DNA from: Eggerthellaceae bacterium
GTDB lineage: Bacteria > Actinomycetota > Coriobacteriia > Coriobacteriales > Eggerthellaceae
Reading direction: 5' to 3'
Length of the DNA stretch: 9,170 nucleotides
Assembly: GCA_017459485.1 (NCBI GenBank)
Contig: JAFUCW010000169.1
Span: forward strand, 1 to 9,170
The position numbers and the translations under genes are program-made. The notes beneath the pieces are model-generated. The model was not told where the DNA came from, made no database searches, and worked only from the letters and a program-made list of their open reading frames with translations. Each line of letters begins with the position of its first letter. The stretch's first letter is position 1. Positions 1 through 7,239 of the stretch are shown piece by piece.

Positions 1-118
1 CCACGTCGTCGGCCGTCGTGAAATTTTCGACGATGCCAATAAGCAAATCGGCTTCCTCTACCGCAAGCTCCACCTGACGGGCGAATGCCGCAAAGTAGTC
101 GTGCTTCTGTTTAGCCAC
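1..118 (-). CDS. DUF47 / PhoU-like protein, N-terminal 39 residues only (runs off left edge)
   Basis: Only the first 39 codons are inside the window; the rest lies beyond position 1. The reading frame from GTG at 118 begins (M)AKQKHDYFAAFARQVELA and continues through EEADLLIGIVENF. This opening, MAKxKHDYF followed by an amphipathic helix, is the pattern I know from DUF47 proteins, which are PhoU-like helical proteins usually encoded next to a PiT-type inorganic phosphate transporter and thought to modulate it. The start is supported by an AGAGGA Shine-Dalgarno at 124-129, five bases from the GTG, and a perfect TATAAT lies further upstream. If the assignment is right, a phosphate permease gene would be expected to follow to the left, but that is outside the window. 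The identification rests on a short stretch, so another small helical protein is possible. Confidence 0.6.
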   Translation of the reverse strand, partial: MAKQKHDYFAAFARQVELAVEEADLLIGIVENFTTADDV

Positions 119-123
119 AACAG

Positions 124-129
124 TCCTCT
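124..129 (-). promoter_or_regulatory. Ribosome binding site of the DUF47-like gene
   Basis: The minus strand reads AGAGGA here, followed by a 5-nt spacer and then GTG at 118-116. It decides the start because no ATG is available in frame near the conserved N-terminus. Confidence 0.6.
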
Positions 130-208
130 TTCCCCTAAGCCGCTTGACGCATTCAACGAAAGCAAGCGCAGCGTCCTGTTGCGCTCACGGACGCGAATTC
201 AGCCAAAA

Positions 209-214
209 ATTATA
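209..214 (-). promoter_or_regulatory. Promoter -10 element (TATAAT) for the DUF47-like gene
   Basis: A perfect TATAAT hexamer is read on the minus strand between the hydrolase stop (239) and the DUF47-like start (118). The best -35 candidate is TTCCGG at 233-238, 18 bases upstream, which is a poor match to TTGACA. Transcription would begin near 202 and give a leader of about 80 nt. An activator may compensate for the weak -35, or the hexamer may be fortuitous. It does stand out in this G+C-rich gap and suggests the gene is transcribed separately from the hydrolase. Confidence 0.5.
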
Positions 215-238
215 CCGTGAAAGCACCGAATGCCGGAA

Positions 239-922
239 CTAGATTACCTGTCCGCCGCCGCCAAGGAAGTCGATCACGCGCCAGCGCTCAAGCTTGATCG
301 TGGTCGGCTCGTTATGGCCAGGAAACACGACTGTTTCGTCGGGTAAGGTTCCCAACTTGCGCAGGGAAGCGCGCATGTCGTCCATGTCCCCGCCTTCCAG
401 GTCGGTCCGCCCGATAGTGCCATGGAACAGCGTGTCGCCGGACAGAAGAATCGGCGTTCCATCGCTTCGGGGCGCCTTCGCAGGTTCCAGGAAAAAGCAG
501 CAGCTGCCCTTTGTGTGACCCGGCGTTGCCATCACGTGCCAAGTGGTGCTGCCCACTTCAACCGATTCCCCATCTTCAAGCAGCACGTCAACCGAACAGC
601 CCCGAGAATCCATGCCGAATTCGGTGTGCGGGTCCTCGATTCCAGGCGCGTCTACGGAAGACGCATACACGGGCGCTCCCGTACGCTCGCGCAATTCAGC
701 CAATGCGCCTATATGGTCATGATGTCGATGTGTCACGAAGATCGCGCTCACCGTTCGGTCGCCCACCATCTCCATAATGGCATCGGCGTTGTCCGCCGGG
801 TCGCACACGATCGCACCACCTGCCCCATCGTCGACCACATACACGTTGGTGGAAAAGGGACTCAAGACCGAAGAGCGCACCTCGGTGCATCCGCCGTTGT
901 ATTCAAACGCCTCTCCTGGCAT
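239..922 (-). CDS. Metallo-beta-lactamase-fold hydrolase, glyoxalase II-like
   Basis: This 227-residue protein is a predicted cytoplasmic metal-dependent hydrolase of the glyoxalase II / YcbL-like branch of the metallo-beta-lactamase superfamily. The metal-binding set is complete: the HRHHDH motif at residues 65-70 in THRHHDHIGA, the third-site histidine in TPGHTKGS (about 136), the bridging aspartate in SGDTLF (about 163) followed by GRTDLEGGD, and the final histidine in FPGHNEPTT (about 203). Glyoxalase II enzymes hydrolyse S-acyl thioesters such as lactoylglutathione. Here the thiol is unknown, and the short length suggests the small YcbL-type form without the C-terminal helical substrate domain of classical enzymes. 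The ATG at 922 is chosen because AAGGAG lies six bases upstream; the in-frame TTG at 928 abuts that ribosome site. It sits 166 nt downstream of rel, an association seen in other Gram-positive genomes. The exact substrate cannot be told. Confidence 0.88.
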   Translation of the reverse strand: MPGEAFEYNGGCTEVRSSVLSPFSTNVYVVDDGAGGAIVCDPADNADAIMEMVGDRTVSAIFVTHRHHDHIGALAELRERTGAPVYASSVDAPGIEDPHTEFGMDSRGCSVDVLLEDGESVEVGSTTWHVMATPGHTKGSCCFFLEPAKAPRSDGTPILLSGDTLFHGTIGRTDLEGGDMDDMRASLRKLGTLPDETVVFPGHNEPTTIKLERWRVIDFLGGGGQVI

Positions 923-928
923 GGACAA

Positions 929-934
929 CTCCTT
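929..934 (-). promoter_or_regulatory. Ribosome binding site deciding the hydrolase start
   Basis: AAGGAG on the minus strand lies six bases before the ATG at 922-920. It also lies directly against the upstream TTG (928-926), which rules that codon out as the start. Confidence 0.8.
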
Positions 935-946
935 TCAGATACGTAC

Positions 947-977
947 CTTATGGACAGAAGGCTGTCTCGTGTTTCAA
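947..977 (-). promoter_or_regulatory. Weak promoter candidate for the hydrolase gene
   Basis: On the minus strand TTGAAA (972-977) is separated by 19 bases from CATAAG (947-952). Within the spacer lies a small perfect inverted repeat, GACAG-4 nt-CTGTC (953-966), which could be an operator or a chance palindrome. The spacing is long and the -10 is poor, so the gene may simply be read through from rel. The remainder of the 154-nt gap to the rel stop shows no RNA gene and only a 4-bp GGGC/GCCC stem as a terminator candidate. Confidence 0.2.
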
Positions 978-1088
978 AAGAACAGGGCTTTGGCCCGTGC
1001 GCTAACACGAACACGAAACGCATCGGCCTTCTTCGTTAGGCATTTCCCATTCTTGCACACGTACCCATCCCTGTTCACGTTCAAAACG

Positions 1089-3572
1089 CTAGTGCTTCTT
1101 GGCTTTCACGGATTCGCCGGGCATCATGCGATGCGCGTCGAACACGCCCTCAATGGCGATAAGCTTGCCTAGGATGGAATCGATCGCGGAAACGTCGCCC
1201 ACCTGGAACAGGAAGCGCATCTCCACCATGCTGTCACGATGCGACGCCGACGAAGACGAAAGAACGTTGGCGCCCGCCTCTCCTAGCACGTTGGCCACGT
1301 CACGCAGCAGGTTCATGCGATCGCGCGCCTCCACCAGGATCTCCGCCTTGTAGGACGTGGAGAAGTTGGGATCGTTTTCCCACGACACGTCGATGATGCG
1401 CTCCGGGTGGTCCATCAGCCCAATGGCGTTGGGGCAGTCCGCCCGATGCACCGAAACGCCGCGTCCGCGGGTGACGAAGCCCACGATCGAGTCTCCCGGA
1501 ACGGGATTGCAGCAGCGCGAAAGGCGCACGAGCACACCGTTGAGCCCTTTGACCACCACACCATTGGACGAATGGTGCTCGTGCTTCTTGGGCGCCTTCA
1601 CGCTGGTCAGCATGGGAGGCAGCTTGCCCGTGGAGAAATCCGACTTGCCCAGGTTGGCGCTTTCCGCTTCCGTGCCGCGATCCACCAGCAGCTTCAGCAG
1701 GCGGTTTGCCACGTGCTGTGCGCTTTCCTTGCCCGCACCGATTTGCACAAGCATGTCGTCGGAGTCCTTGAACCCCATCCCTTCGGCGACCATCTTGAGC
1801 GCACGCTGATGCTGTGCGCTCGAAATACCCAGGCCGTGCTTGCGCATCTCGCGCGTGAGCTTATCGTGGCCCGCCTGCAGGTCGTCCGAACGCGACATCT
1901 TGGAGAAGTACGAGCGAATCTTGCTGCGAGCAGAAGGCGTGGCCACGGTGTTGAGCCACCCGCGGCTGGGAGCCGCGCTTTTCTGCGTCAATATCTCCAC
2001 GCGGTCGCCGTTTTGCAATTCGTAGGTCAGCGGCACGATCGAGCCGTTCACTTTCGCGCCCACACAATGGTTGCCCACTTCGGTGTGAATGGCGTAGGCG
2101 AAGTCCACCGGCGTCGAGCCCGCACGCAGGCTCATGGCCTCGCCTTTCGGGGTGAACACGAACACTTCGGTCGGCGCCAGGTCCACCTTCAAGTCCTTCA
2201 AGAACTCGCGCGAATCCTGACTTTCGTCTGCCCAGTCGATGGTCTGTCGAAGCCATGCCAGCTGGCGATCGAACGCGGCGTCGGCCTTGCTCGCACCGCC
2301 CTCCTTGTAGCGCCAGTGGGCCGCCACACCAAATTCGCTCATACGGTGCATCTCTTCGGTGCGAATCTGCACTTCCAGCGGGCGTCCCGCCGGACCGATG
2401 ACGGTCGTGTGCAGGCTTTGGTACATGTTGAACTTCGGCATGGCAATGTAGTCTTTGAAGCGCCCGGGCATAGGCTGCCACAAGCTGTGCACCGCACCGA
2501 GCGCCGAATAGCAGTCGCCCACCGTGTCAACAATAATGCGTACGGCAATCAGGTCGTAGATTTCCGAGAAGTCCTTGCCGCGCGTGGTCATCTTGCGATA
2601 GATCGACCACAGGTGCTTCGGGCGCCCCGCAATCTGCGAGTTCACGTGCACGCGCTCCATCTCGCCGTAAAGAATGTCGATAACGTTGTTCAGGTACTCT
2701 TCGCGCTCCACGCGCGACTCCGAAACCATGCGCGAAACCTGCCTAAAGCGCGTCGGCTCCAGGTAGTAGAACGAAAGGTCCTCAAGCTCCCATTTGACCG
2801 AGCTGATACCCAAACGGTGCGCGATGGGCGCATAGATTTCCATGGTCTCGCGCGCCTTAAAGATACGCCGGTCTTCGGGAAGCGAAGAGAGCGTGCGCAT
2901 GTTGTGCAAGCGGTCCGCCAGCTTGATGACCACCACGCGGATATCCTTGTTCATGGCCACGAACATCTTGCGGATGGTCTGGGCCTGTTCGTCGGATAGT
3001 GTGCCCACTTCGATGCGCGTGATCTTGGTCACGCCGTCGACCAGCTGGGCGATTGCCTCGCCGAACAGCTCTTCGACCTGATCGAGCGTGACGTCGGAGT
3101 CCTCCACGGTGTCGTGCAGGATGGCCGCGCACAGCGTTTCCGCGTCCATGCGCAAGTCCGCCAAAATGATCGCCACCTCGATTGGATGGGCAATAAAGGG
3201 CTCCCCGCTTTTGCGCTTCTGCCCTTCATGGGCGGCGCTGGCGAACTCGTAGGCGCGTGCCAGAAGAGCCTCGTCTTCGTCGGAAAGGTAGGCGCTGGTT
3301 ATCCGCTGCAAATCTGCGAATCGCTCCTCGGGAGGGACGGTTTTCGTAGTGTTCAGCGTGCCTTCCGCACCAATGCTTGTCATGAAGCTGTACTCGGCGG
3401 TAGCGGATGCGGAGCGGCCCAGGCGGAACTCCGGGTAGTCGTTGTGACGGCGCATGCGAAGCACAGCAGGTGCGCCTATGGGCTGGTCAGACACGTCTGC
3501 CGAAGAAGCGCCTGCGCCGTTGATGGCCTGGGCAGCCTCTGGTGCATTGGAGCGGATGCCTTCGCTGGTCAT
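1089..3572 (-). CDS. rel: Bifunctional (p)ppGpp synthetase/hydrolase, RelA/SpoT homologue
   Basis: An 827-residue long Rel enzyme, cytosolic and ribosome-associated, that makes (p)ppGpp from GTP/GDP and ATP and also degrades it. Domains in order: a low-complexity N-terminal extension (about 1-80); the HD hydrolase with FIAHP (126-130), the HDTVED motif (153-158) and ADRLHNMRT (219-227); the synthetase with GRFKDYIAMPK (370-380), YQSLHTT (384-390) and EVQIRT (400-405); the TGS domain (about 467-530); a helical region; the Cys-containing domain with SRCCNPVPGD (685-694) and HRADCP (709-714); and a C-terminal ACT domain (about 741-815). The RFKD sequence is the RxKD signature of bifunctional enzymes rather than the ExDD form of synthetase-only RelA. 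Length is slightly above the usual 720-790, owing to the extension. The ATG follows the preceding stop directly (TAGATG), with AAGGA nine bases upstream inside the previous gene, so coupled translation is likely. Internal ATGs at residues 40 and 64 are alternative starts. Confidence 0.96.
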   Translation of the reverse strand: MTSEGIRSNAPEAAQAINGAGASSADVSDQPIGAPAVLRMRRHNDYPEFRLGRSASATAEYSFMTSIGAEGTLNTTKTVPPEERFADLQRITSAYLSDEDEALLARAYEFASAAHEGQKRKSGEPFIAHPIEVAIILADLRMDAETLCAAILHDTVEDSDVTLDQVEELFGEAIAQLVDGVTKITRIEVGTLSDEQAQTIRKMFVAMNKDIRVVVIKLADRLHNMRTLSSLPEDRRIFKARETMEIYAPIAHRLGISSVKWELEDLSFYYLEPTRFRQVSRMVSESRVEREEYLNNVIDILYGEMERVHVNSQIAGRPKHLWSIYRKMTTRGKDFSEIYDLIAVRIIVDTVGDCYSALGAVHSLWQPMPGRFKDYIAMPKFNMYQSLHTTVIGPAGRPLEVQIRTEEMHRMSEFGVAAHWRYKEGGASKADAAFDRQLAWLRQTIDWADESQDSREFLKDLKVDLAPTEVFVFTPKGEAMSLRAGSTPVDFAYAIHTEVGNHCVGAKVNGSIVPLTYELQNGDRVEILTQKSAAPSRGWLNTVATPSARSKIRSYFSKMSRSDDLQAGHDKLTREMRKHGLGISSAQHQRALKMVAEGMGFKDSDDMLVQIGAGKESAQHVANRLLKLLVDRGTEAESANLGKSDFSTGKLPPMLTSVKAPKKHEHHSSNGVVVKGLNGVLVRLSRCCNPVPGDSIVGFVTRGRGVSVHRADCPNAIGLMDHPERIIDVSWENDPNFSTSYKAEILVEARDRMNLLRDVANVLGEAGANVLSSSSASHRDSMVEMRFLFQVGDVSAIDSILGKLIAIEGVFDAHRMMPGESVKAKKH

Positions 3573-6500
3573 CTAGTCGTTTCCTTCCTCGTCTTCAATG
3601 GGAAGAATAGGGGCAATGATGCGATTGCGCAAGACATCCGAAGTGCTTGTGCGCACCCATGCGGAAAAGTCACGGAAGATGTCGATCTCGTCGAGCCCTT
3701 CGCGGTAGCGCACGCTGTCCGTCAGCTCGCACTTGTTTTCCGTTTCGACCACGCGGATGCTGCGCGGGCGATCGGGCCCATCGGCGGGCCGCGTTTCGAT
3801 CAACCCGAGCTCGCGAAAGACTGCAACGGCGCATTCGACGCTTGGTTGCGACACCTGATGGCGCGCGTTGCGTGCACTGCAGGCCTCCGCCAAATCCGCG
3901 TTGCTCGCCGAAACGGTTCCGCCCCTTTCGCGCCCCATGCTTCGCAGCTCCCGGTAGACCTGCGCCATAGTATCGTGCCCAGGCGTCGAAGCAGTCAGGA
4001 TGGATTCGTTGATCCCTGCGTCGCCTTCACCGAAAAGCGCATGCACGAACGCCTCGTTGCCATCGCGCCCCGCCCTGCCGCTCATCTGGTTGAATTCCAC
4101 TTCGTTGAACGGCATGTGGTAGAGCACCACATGGCGGATGTCGGGAATGTTAACGCCTTCGCCGAAAGCCGACGTGGAAACAAGCACCGTCAACGTGCCG
4201 CGCCTGAACATCTCTTCGACACGTTTGCGTTCGCGGCGCGAAAGCCCTGCGTTGTAGAATCCAATGAACGGCGCCACATGGGGCACCTGGGAGCGCAACG
4301 TACGGGCAAGCGTGACCGACGAAGCACGCGAGTTGACGTAGATGACGGTCTTTTCGCCGGAGGCAATGATCGACGCTAGGTACTGGTCACGACTGCTTAA
4401 GTTGCGCTGGTCGTCGAAGCGCATGTTGGAACGCACGGCATGGTCGAGCACGCGGCGCGAAATGCCCAGGGTGCGCTCGATGTCCGCAGCAACGCGCGCG
4501 TCCGCAGTCGCGGTCAGCGCAAGCACCACCGGGTTGCCCAGCCGCTGGAACGCCTTGCCCAGCTGCGCATACGCAGGACGGTTGCCCGCCTTCGACAAGC
4601 CCACATGGTGCGCCTCGTCCACGACAGCGAAGCGGATGCGGCCCGAACGCGCCAGCTCGTCGGCATGGAAGCTTAAGAACTCGGGCGTGGTGGCAATGAT
4701 GTCGACCGTGCCGTCCTCAAGCCCCTCCAGGATGCGCTTGCGCTCTTCAGGGGTGGACTCGCCGGTGAGGACTTCGATGCCCAGGCCAAAGGGAGAAAGC
4801 GCCTCGCGCAGATGGAAGGCCTGGTCGGCGATGAGCGCACGAAGCGGGTAGACGAACAAGCTTGCCTCATGGGCCTGAAGGGCACGCAAAGCGGCGTGCA
4901 CCTGGAAGGTCAGGGACTTGCCGCGCCCTGTTGCCATGACCGCAAGCACCGACTCGCCCCGACCAAGCGCCTGGAGCACTTCCGCCTGGGCGGGAAGCAG
5001 CCCAGAAGACCCGATGAACGCAGAGACCACGGCAGCGCGCAGGGCTTCAGGGTCTTCCTTGGCACGCCACTCCCAGCAGCTCCGGTTCGCCGCCGCTTCG
5101 GCCTCTTCAAGCTTGGCCTCGTCGGTGGAGAGCACGTCGTCGGCGACAAGCTCGGCGTCGCTTGTGGCGTAGAGCTCGTCTACGAACGCAGTGGTTTCAG
5201 GGTCGAGCCACGACTCCATGGCCGCACACGGCGTAGCCGGCTCAAGCGAGTTGATCATCGCCTTCACCGACTCGCGCCCGCGCCATTCGTCTATCTGGAC
5301 CTCAAACGCAGCATTGACGATGCTGTCGCAGCGAAGCAGCGTTTCTATGTCGGAGCAGTGGAACATAATTCCAGAAATCTGGGTGCGCCCGTTGGTGAGC
5401 ATGCATGAAAAGTGGTTCTTGTCGGCGCCCACCGCACGCGCTTTGGTAAGCATGACATCCTGGGCAAGGAACACCGGTGTGGAGTTCTCCTGGCCAAACG
5501 GTGCCATGCGCGAAAGCTCCTTGACGTTGTCGAGCGTGAGCTCGGAGAGGTCCACCACTGCATCGATGTCGATGCGTGCATGGAAGTTGTCGTCGGGAAG
5601 CTCGTCCATGTAGGCGCACAGGCGCTCCGTGAAGGCGGGCAGGTCCTTGGCAGGAAGGGTCACGCCCACTGCGGCGTCGTGGCCGCCGAAGCGCGTGAGC
5701 AGATCGGAGCAAGACTCCACGGCCTTGAACAGGTTCACTTGCCCCACGCTGCGGCCCGATCCGCGCGCGGATCCGTCTTCGTCGATGGTGAACAGGAGCA
5801 CGGGCACGCCGTAGGTGCGCACCAGGCGACTTGCCACGATTCCCTTTACGCCTTCGTGCCATCCAGCGCCCGACACCACAAGCGCGCGCTGCCCATGGTA
5901 GATTTCTTCGGCTTGCATGCCGGCGATTTCCGCCAGCTCCGATTCGATGCTGCGGCGCGCGTCGTTGACCGCCTCGAGCTCCGCCGCCTTTTCGTTGGCG
6001 CAGTCGAAGTCGTCGGTCAGAAGCAGGTCAAGCGCCAATTGGGCATCCCCCATGCGCCCCGCCGCATTCAGGCGGGGGATGACGCTAAACGAAAGCCCAT
6101 TCGCCGCCACCGGCTGTCCCGCCACGCCCGCTGTTGCAAGCAGCGCAGCAATGGCCGGGCGCGGAGCTTCGTTCATGCGCGCAACGCCGTCGGCGACAAG
6201 CGAGCGGTTCGCCCCCACCATGGGCATAAGGTCGGCGATGGTGCCAAGCGCAGCAAGGTCGGTCAGCTCGCGCCACAAATGCGGCTGGCCGAATCGCGCG
6301 CCAAGCGCCTGCACGCAAGAAAGCGCCACGCCCACACCCGCAAGGATCGTGCAGGGGCTTTCGGGGTCGAGCTTCGGGTTGCACAGCGGCACGCCTTCGG
6401 GAACGAGTTCCGCAGGTTCGTGATGGTCGGTCACCAAGACCTCTACGCCGCGGCGCTGGAGTAACTTCACCTCGTCGCGGCAGGAAATGCCACAGTCCAC

Positions 6501-6923
6501 CGTAACGAGCACGTCGGGCGTCTGAAGCATGCAGCGCTCGATGGCCGCCTCGGTAATGCCGTAGCCTTCGCTCGAGCGCCGGGGAATGAACGGCACCGCA
6601 TCGGAGCCGAGCGCACGCAGCCCACGCGTAAGAACCGTCGTAGCAGAAATGCCGTCAAGATCGAAGTCGCCGAAGACCATGATGCGCTGTCGCTGGCGAA
6701 CGGCACGCTCCAGCGCATCGACAACGTCGTGCATGCCGGGTATCTGATACGGGTTGAACCAATCGCGGTCAAGCGACGGATCCAGGAACTCGCGCGCCAC
6801 CTGCGGCGCGTCGATGCCACGCGCCACCAAGGCCGTTGCCATGAACGAAGGCAGGCCCAGTTGCTGCTGCACCGTAGCCACAGCCGCAGTGTCCGCCGCG
6901 TTGACGACAGACCGTGTTGACAT
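3573..6923 (-). CDS. recJ: RecJ-type DHH single-strand exonuclease fused to a RecQ-like SF2 helicase
   Basis: A 1116-residue protein that joins two activities separate in most bacteria. The N-terminal half is RecJ, a 5'-3' single-strand DNA exonuclease: DFDLDG (86-91), VTVDCG (140-145), the TDHH motif (165-168), DLAALGTIADL (222-232), PRLNAAGR (283-290), a DHHA1 domain with RFGGH (411-415) and an OB-like region (about 470-560). An acidic, alanine-rich linker (about 565-630) follows. The C-terminal half is an SF2 helicase close to RecQ: ATGRGKS Walker A (664-670), DEAH (769-772), LTATAD (803-808), GEGVNIPD (921-928) and QMSGRAGRDG (946-955), then a probable winged helix (about 985-1050). The aromatic-rich loop typical after DEAH and a four-cysteine zinc site are not evident. 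ATG at 6923 is chosen for the RecJ-like N-terminus and a weak AGG six bases upstream; an in-frame ATG at 7058 would add 45 unlikely residues. Its stop abuts the rel start. Confidence 0.93.
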   Translation of the reverse strand: MSTRSVVNAADTAAVATVQQQLGLPSFMATALVARGIDAPQVAREFLDPSLDRDWFNPYQIPGMHDVVDALERAVRQRQRIMVFGDFDLDGISATTVLTRGLRALGSDAVPFIPRRSSEGYGITEAAIERCMLQTPDVLVTVDCGISCRDEVKLLQRRGVEVLVTDHHEPAELVPEGVPLCNPKLDPESPCTILAGVGVALSCVQALGARFGQPHLWRELTDLAALGTIADLMPMVGANRSLVADGVARMNEAPRPAIAALLATAGVAGQPVAANGLSFSVIPRLNAAGRMGDAQLALDLLLTDDFDCANEKAAELEAVNDARRSIESELAEIAGMQAEEIYHGQRALVVSGAGWHEGVKGIVASRLVRTYGVPVLLFTIDEDGSARGSGRSVGQVNLFKAVESCSDLLTRFGGHDAAVGVTLPAKDLPAFTERLCAYMDELPDDNFHARIDIDAVVDLSELTLDNVKELSRMAPFGQENSTPVFLAQDVMLTKARAVGADKNHFSCMLTNGRTQISGIMFHCSDIETLLRCDSIVNAAFEVQIDEWRGRESVKAMINSLEPATPCAAMESWLDPETTAFVDELYATSDAELVADDVLSTDEAKLEEAEAAANRSCWEWRAKEDPEALRAAVVSAFIGSSGLLPAQAEVLQALGRGESVLAVMATGRGKSLTFQVHAALRALQAHEASLFVYPLRALIADQAFHLREALSPFGLGIEVLTGESTPEERKRILEGLEDGTVDIIATTPEFLSFHADELARSGRIRFAVVDEAHHVGLSKAGNRPAYAQLGKAFQRLGNPVVLALTATADARVAADIERTLGISRRVLDHAVRSNMRFDDQRNLSSRDQYLASIIASGEKTVIYVNSRASSVTLARTLRSQVPHVAPFIGFYNAGLSRRERKRVEEMFRRGTLTVLVSTSAFGEGVNIPDIRHVVLYHMPFNEVEFNQMSGRAGRDGNEAFVHALFGEGDAGINESILTASTPGHDTMAQVYRELRSMGRERGGTVSASNADLAEACSARNARHQVSQPSVECAVAVFRELGLIETRPADGPDRPRSIRVVETENKCELTDSVRYREGLDEIDIFRDFSAWVRTSTSDVLRNRIIAPILPIEDEEGND
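3582..3586 (-). promoter_or_regulatory. Ribosome binding site of rel inside the preceding gene
   Basis: AAGGA on the minus strand lies nine bases from the rel ATG, entirely within the last codons of the RecJ-RecQ fusion gene. Ribosomes finishing that gene can reinitiate here, which supports the choice of the first ATG for rel. Confidence 0.65.
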
Positions 6924-7000
6924 GAAAAACCTAACGCATGCGCACACTGTTACGCTCATATTGTCCCACAATGCGGCCCCCACTGCCACGTTCAGCATGC

Positions 7001-7026
7001 AAAAAACCCGCGCATCAACGTGCGTG
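7001..7026 (-). terminator. T-tract stem-loop, possible terminator or leader attenuator
   Basis: Read on the minus strand, a short stem (CGCA pairing with TGCG around a 6-nt loop, extended by one pair past a mismatch) is followed by CGGG and then six Ts. The stem is weak for an intrinsic terminator, but the T-run is real and placed correctly. It could end the pth transcript about 280-305 nt after its stop, or attenuate a transcript starting in the AT-rich island upstream of the fusion gene. Confidence 0.3.
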
Positions 7027-7158
7027 AGCCTGCCAACGGCACGCCCGACAGCATGCATGCAGGACGTTCACGACGAACAGCCAGAGAACACGCATTAGGG
7101 CGCGTCACGGAAACCTGCGGGATTGCCGCCAGCAGCGCAAGAGAGTCTCCCGCCACCA

Positions 7159-7239
7159 AATGTGTACATTTTTTCGTCGTTAAGTTCAATAGTGAATACT
7201 ATTGTAGTTCATTGCCAAAAAATATGTACACTTTTTTTG
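7159..7239 (-). promoter_or_regulatory. AT-rich island with two TGTACA palindromes; candidate promoter/operator region of the fusion-rel operon
   Basis: These 81 bases are about 27% G+C by my count, far below the flanks. They contain TGTACA at 7163-7168 and again at 7225-7230, each followed by a T-tract on the plus strand, and the right-hand copy is also preceded by an A-tract. Between them is a perfect 7-bp inverted repeat, CAATAGT-4 nt-ACTATTG (7187-7204). On the minus strand TGTACA (7225-7230) lies 18 bases from TACAAT, a fair sigma-70-type pair. TTGAAC lies 17 bases from TACACA at the left copy, as a second weaker pair. The layout suits a regulated promoter for the downstream minus-strand operon, with the TGTACA sites overlapping promoter elements. 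The binding protein is unknown. Confidence 0.4.

Noticed and set aside
220..238. Possible terminator after the hydrolase gene
   Set aside because: Only a 3-4 bp GCA/TGC stem with a short T-run can be drawn, too weak to call.
980..1000. GGGC/GCCC stem followed by TGTTCTTTT as a rel terminator
   Set aside because: The 4-bp stem is too short and the T-run is interrupted, so it is not distinguishable from chance.
1407..2999. 530-codon open frame on the plus strand opposite rel
   Set aside because: It is antisense to a clearly conserved rel gene, is rich in Arg/His/Ala as expected from G+C-rich mirror frames, and has no recognisable motifs.
3114..4379. 421-codon plus-strand open frame opposite rel and the helicase
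   Set aside because: It spans the junction of two well-supported minus-strand genes and shows no family motif. It is a composition effect.
6924..7058. 45-residue upstream extension of the RecJ-RecQ protein
   Set aside because: The added residues do not resemble RecJ N-termini and there is no good ribosome site at 7058. ATG at 6923 gives a family-like start.
6936..7060. Cluster of GCATGC palindromes in the leader of the fusion gene
   Set aside because: GCATGC also occurs several times inside the coding regions of this window, so base composition is enough to explain it.
7064..7078. GTTC-5 nt-GAAC inverted repeat upstream of the repair gene, considered as a LexA/SOS box
   Set aside because: The Gram-positive SOS box is GAAC-4 nt-GTTC. 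Here the half-sites are in the opposite order and the spacing differs.
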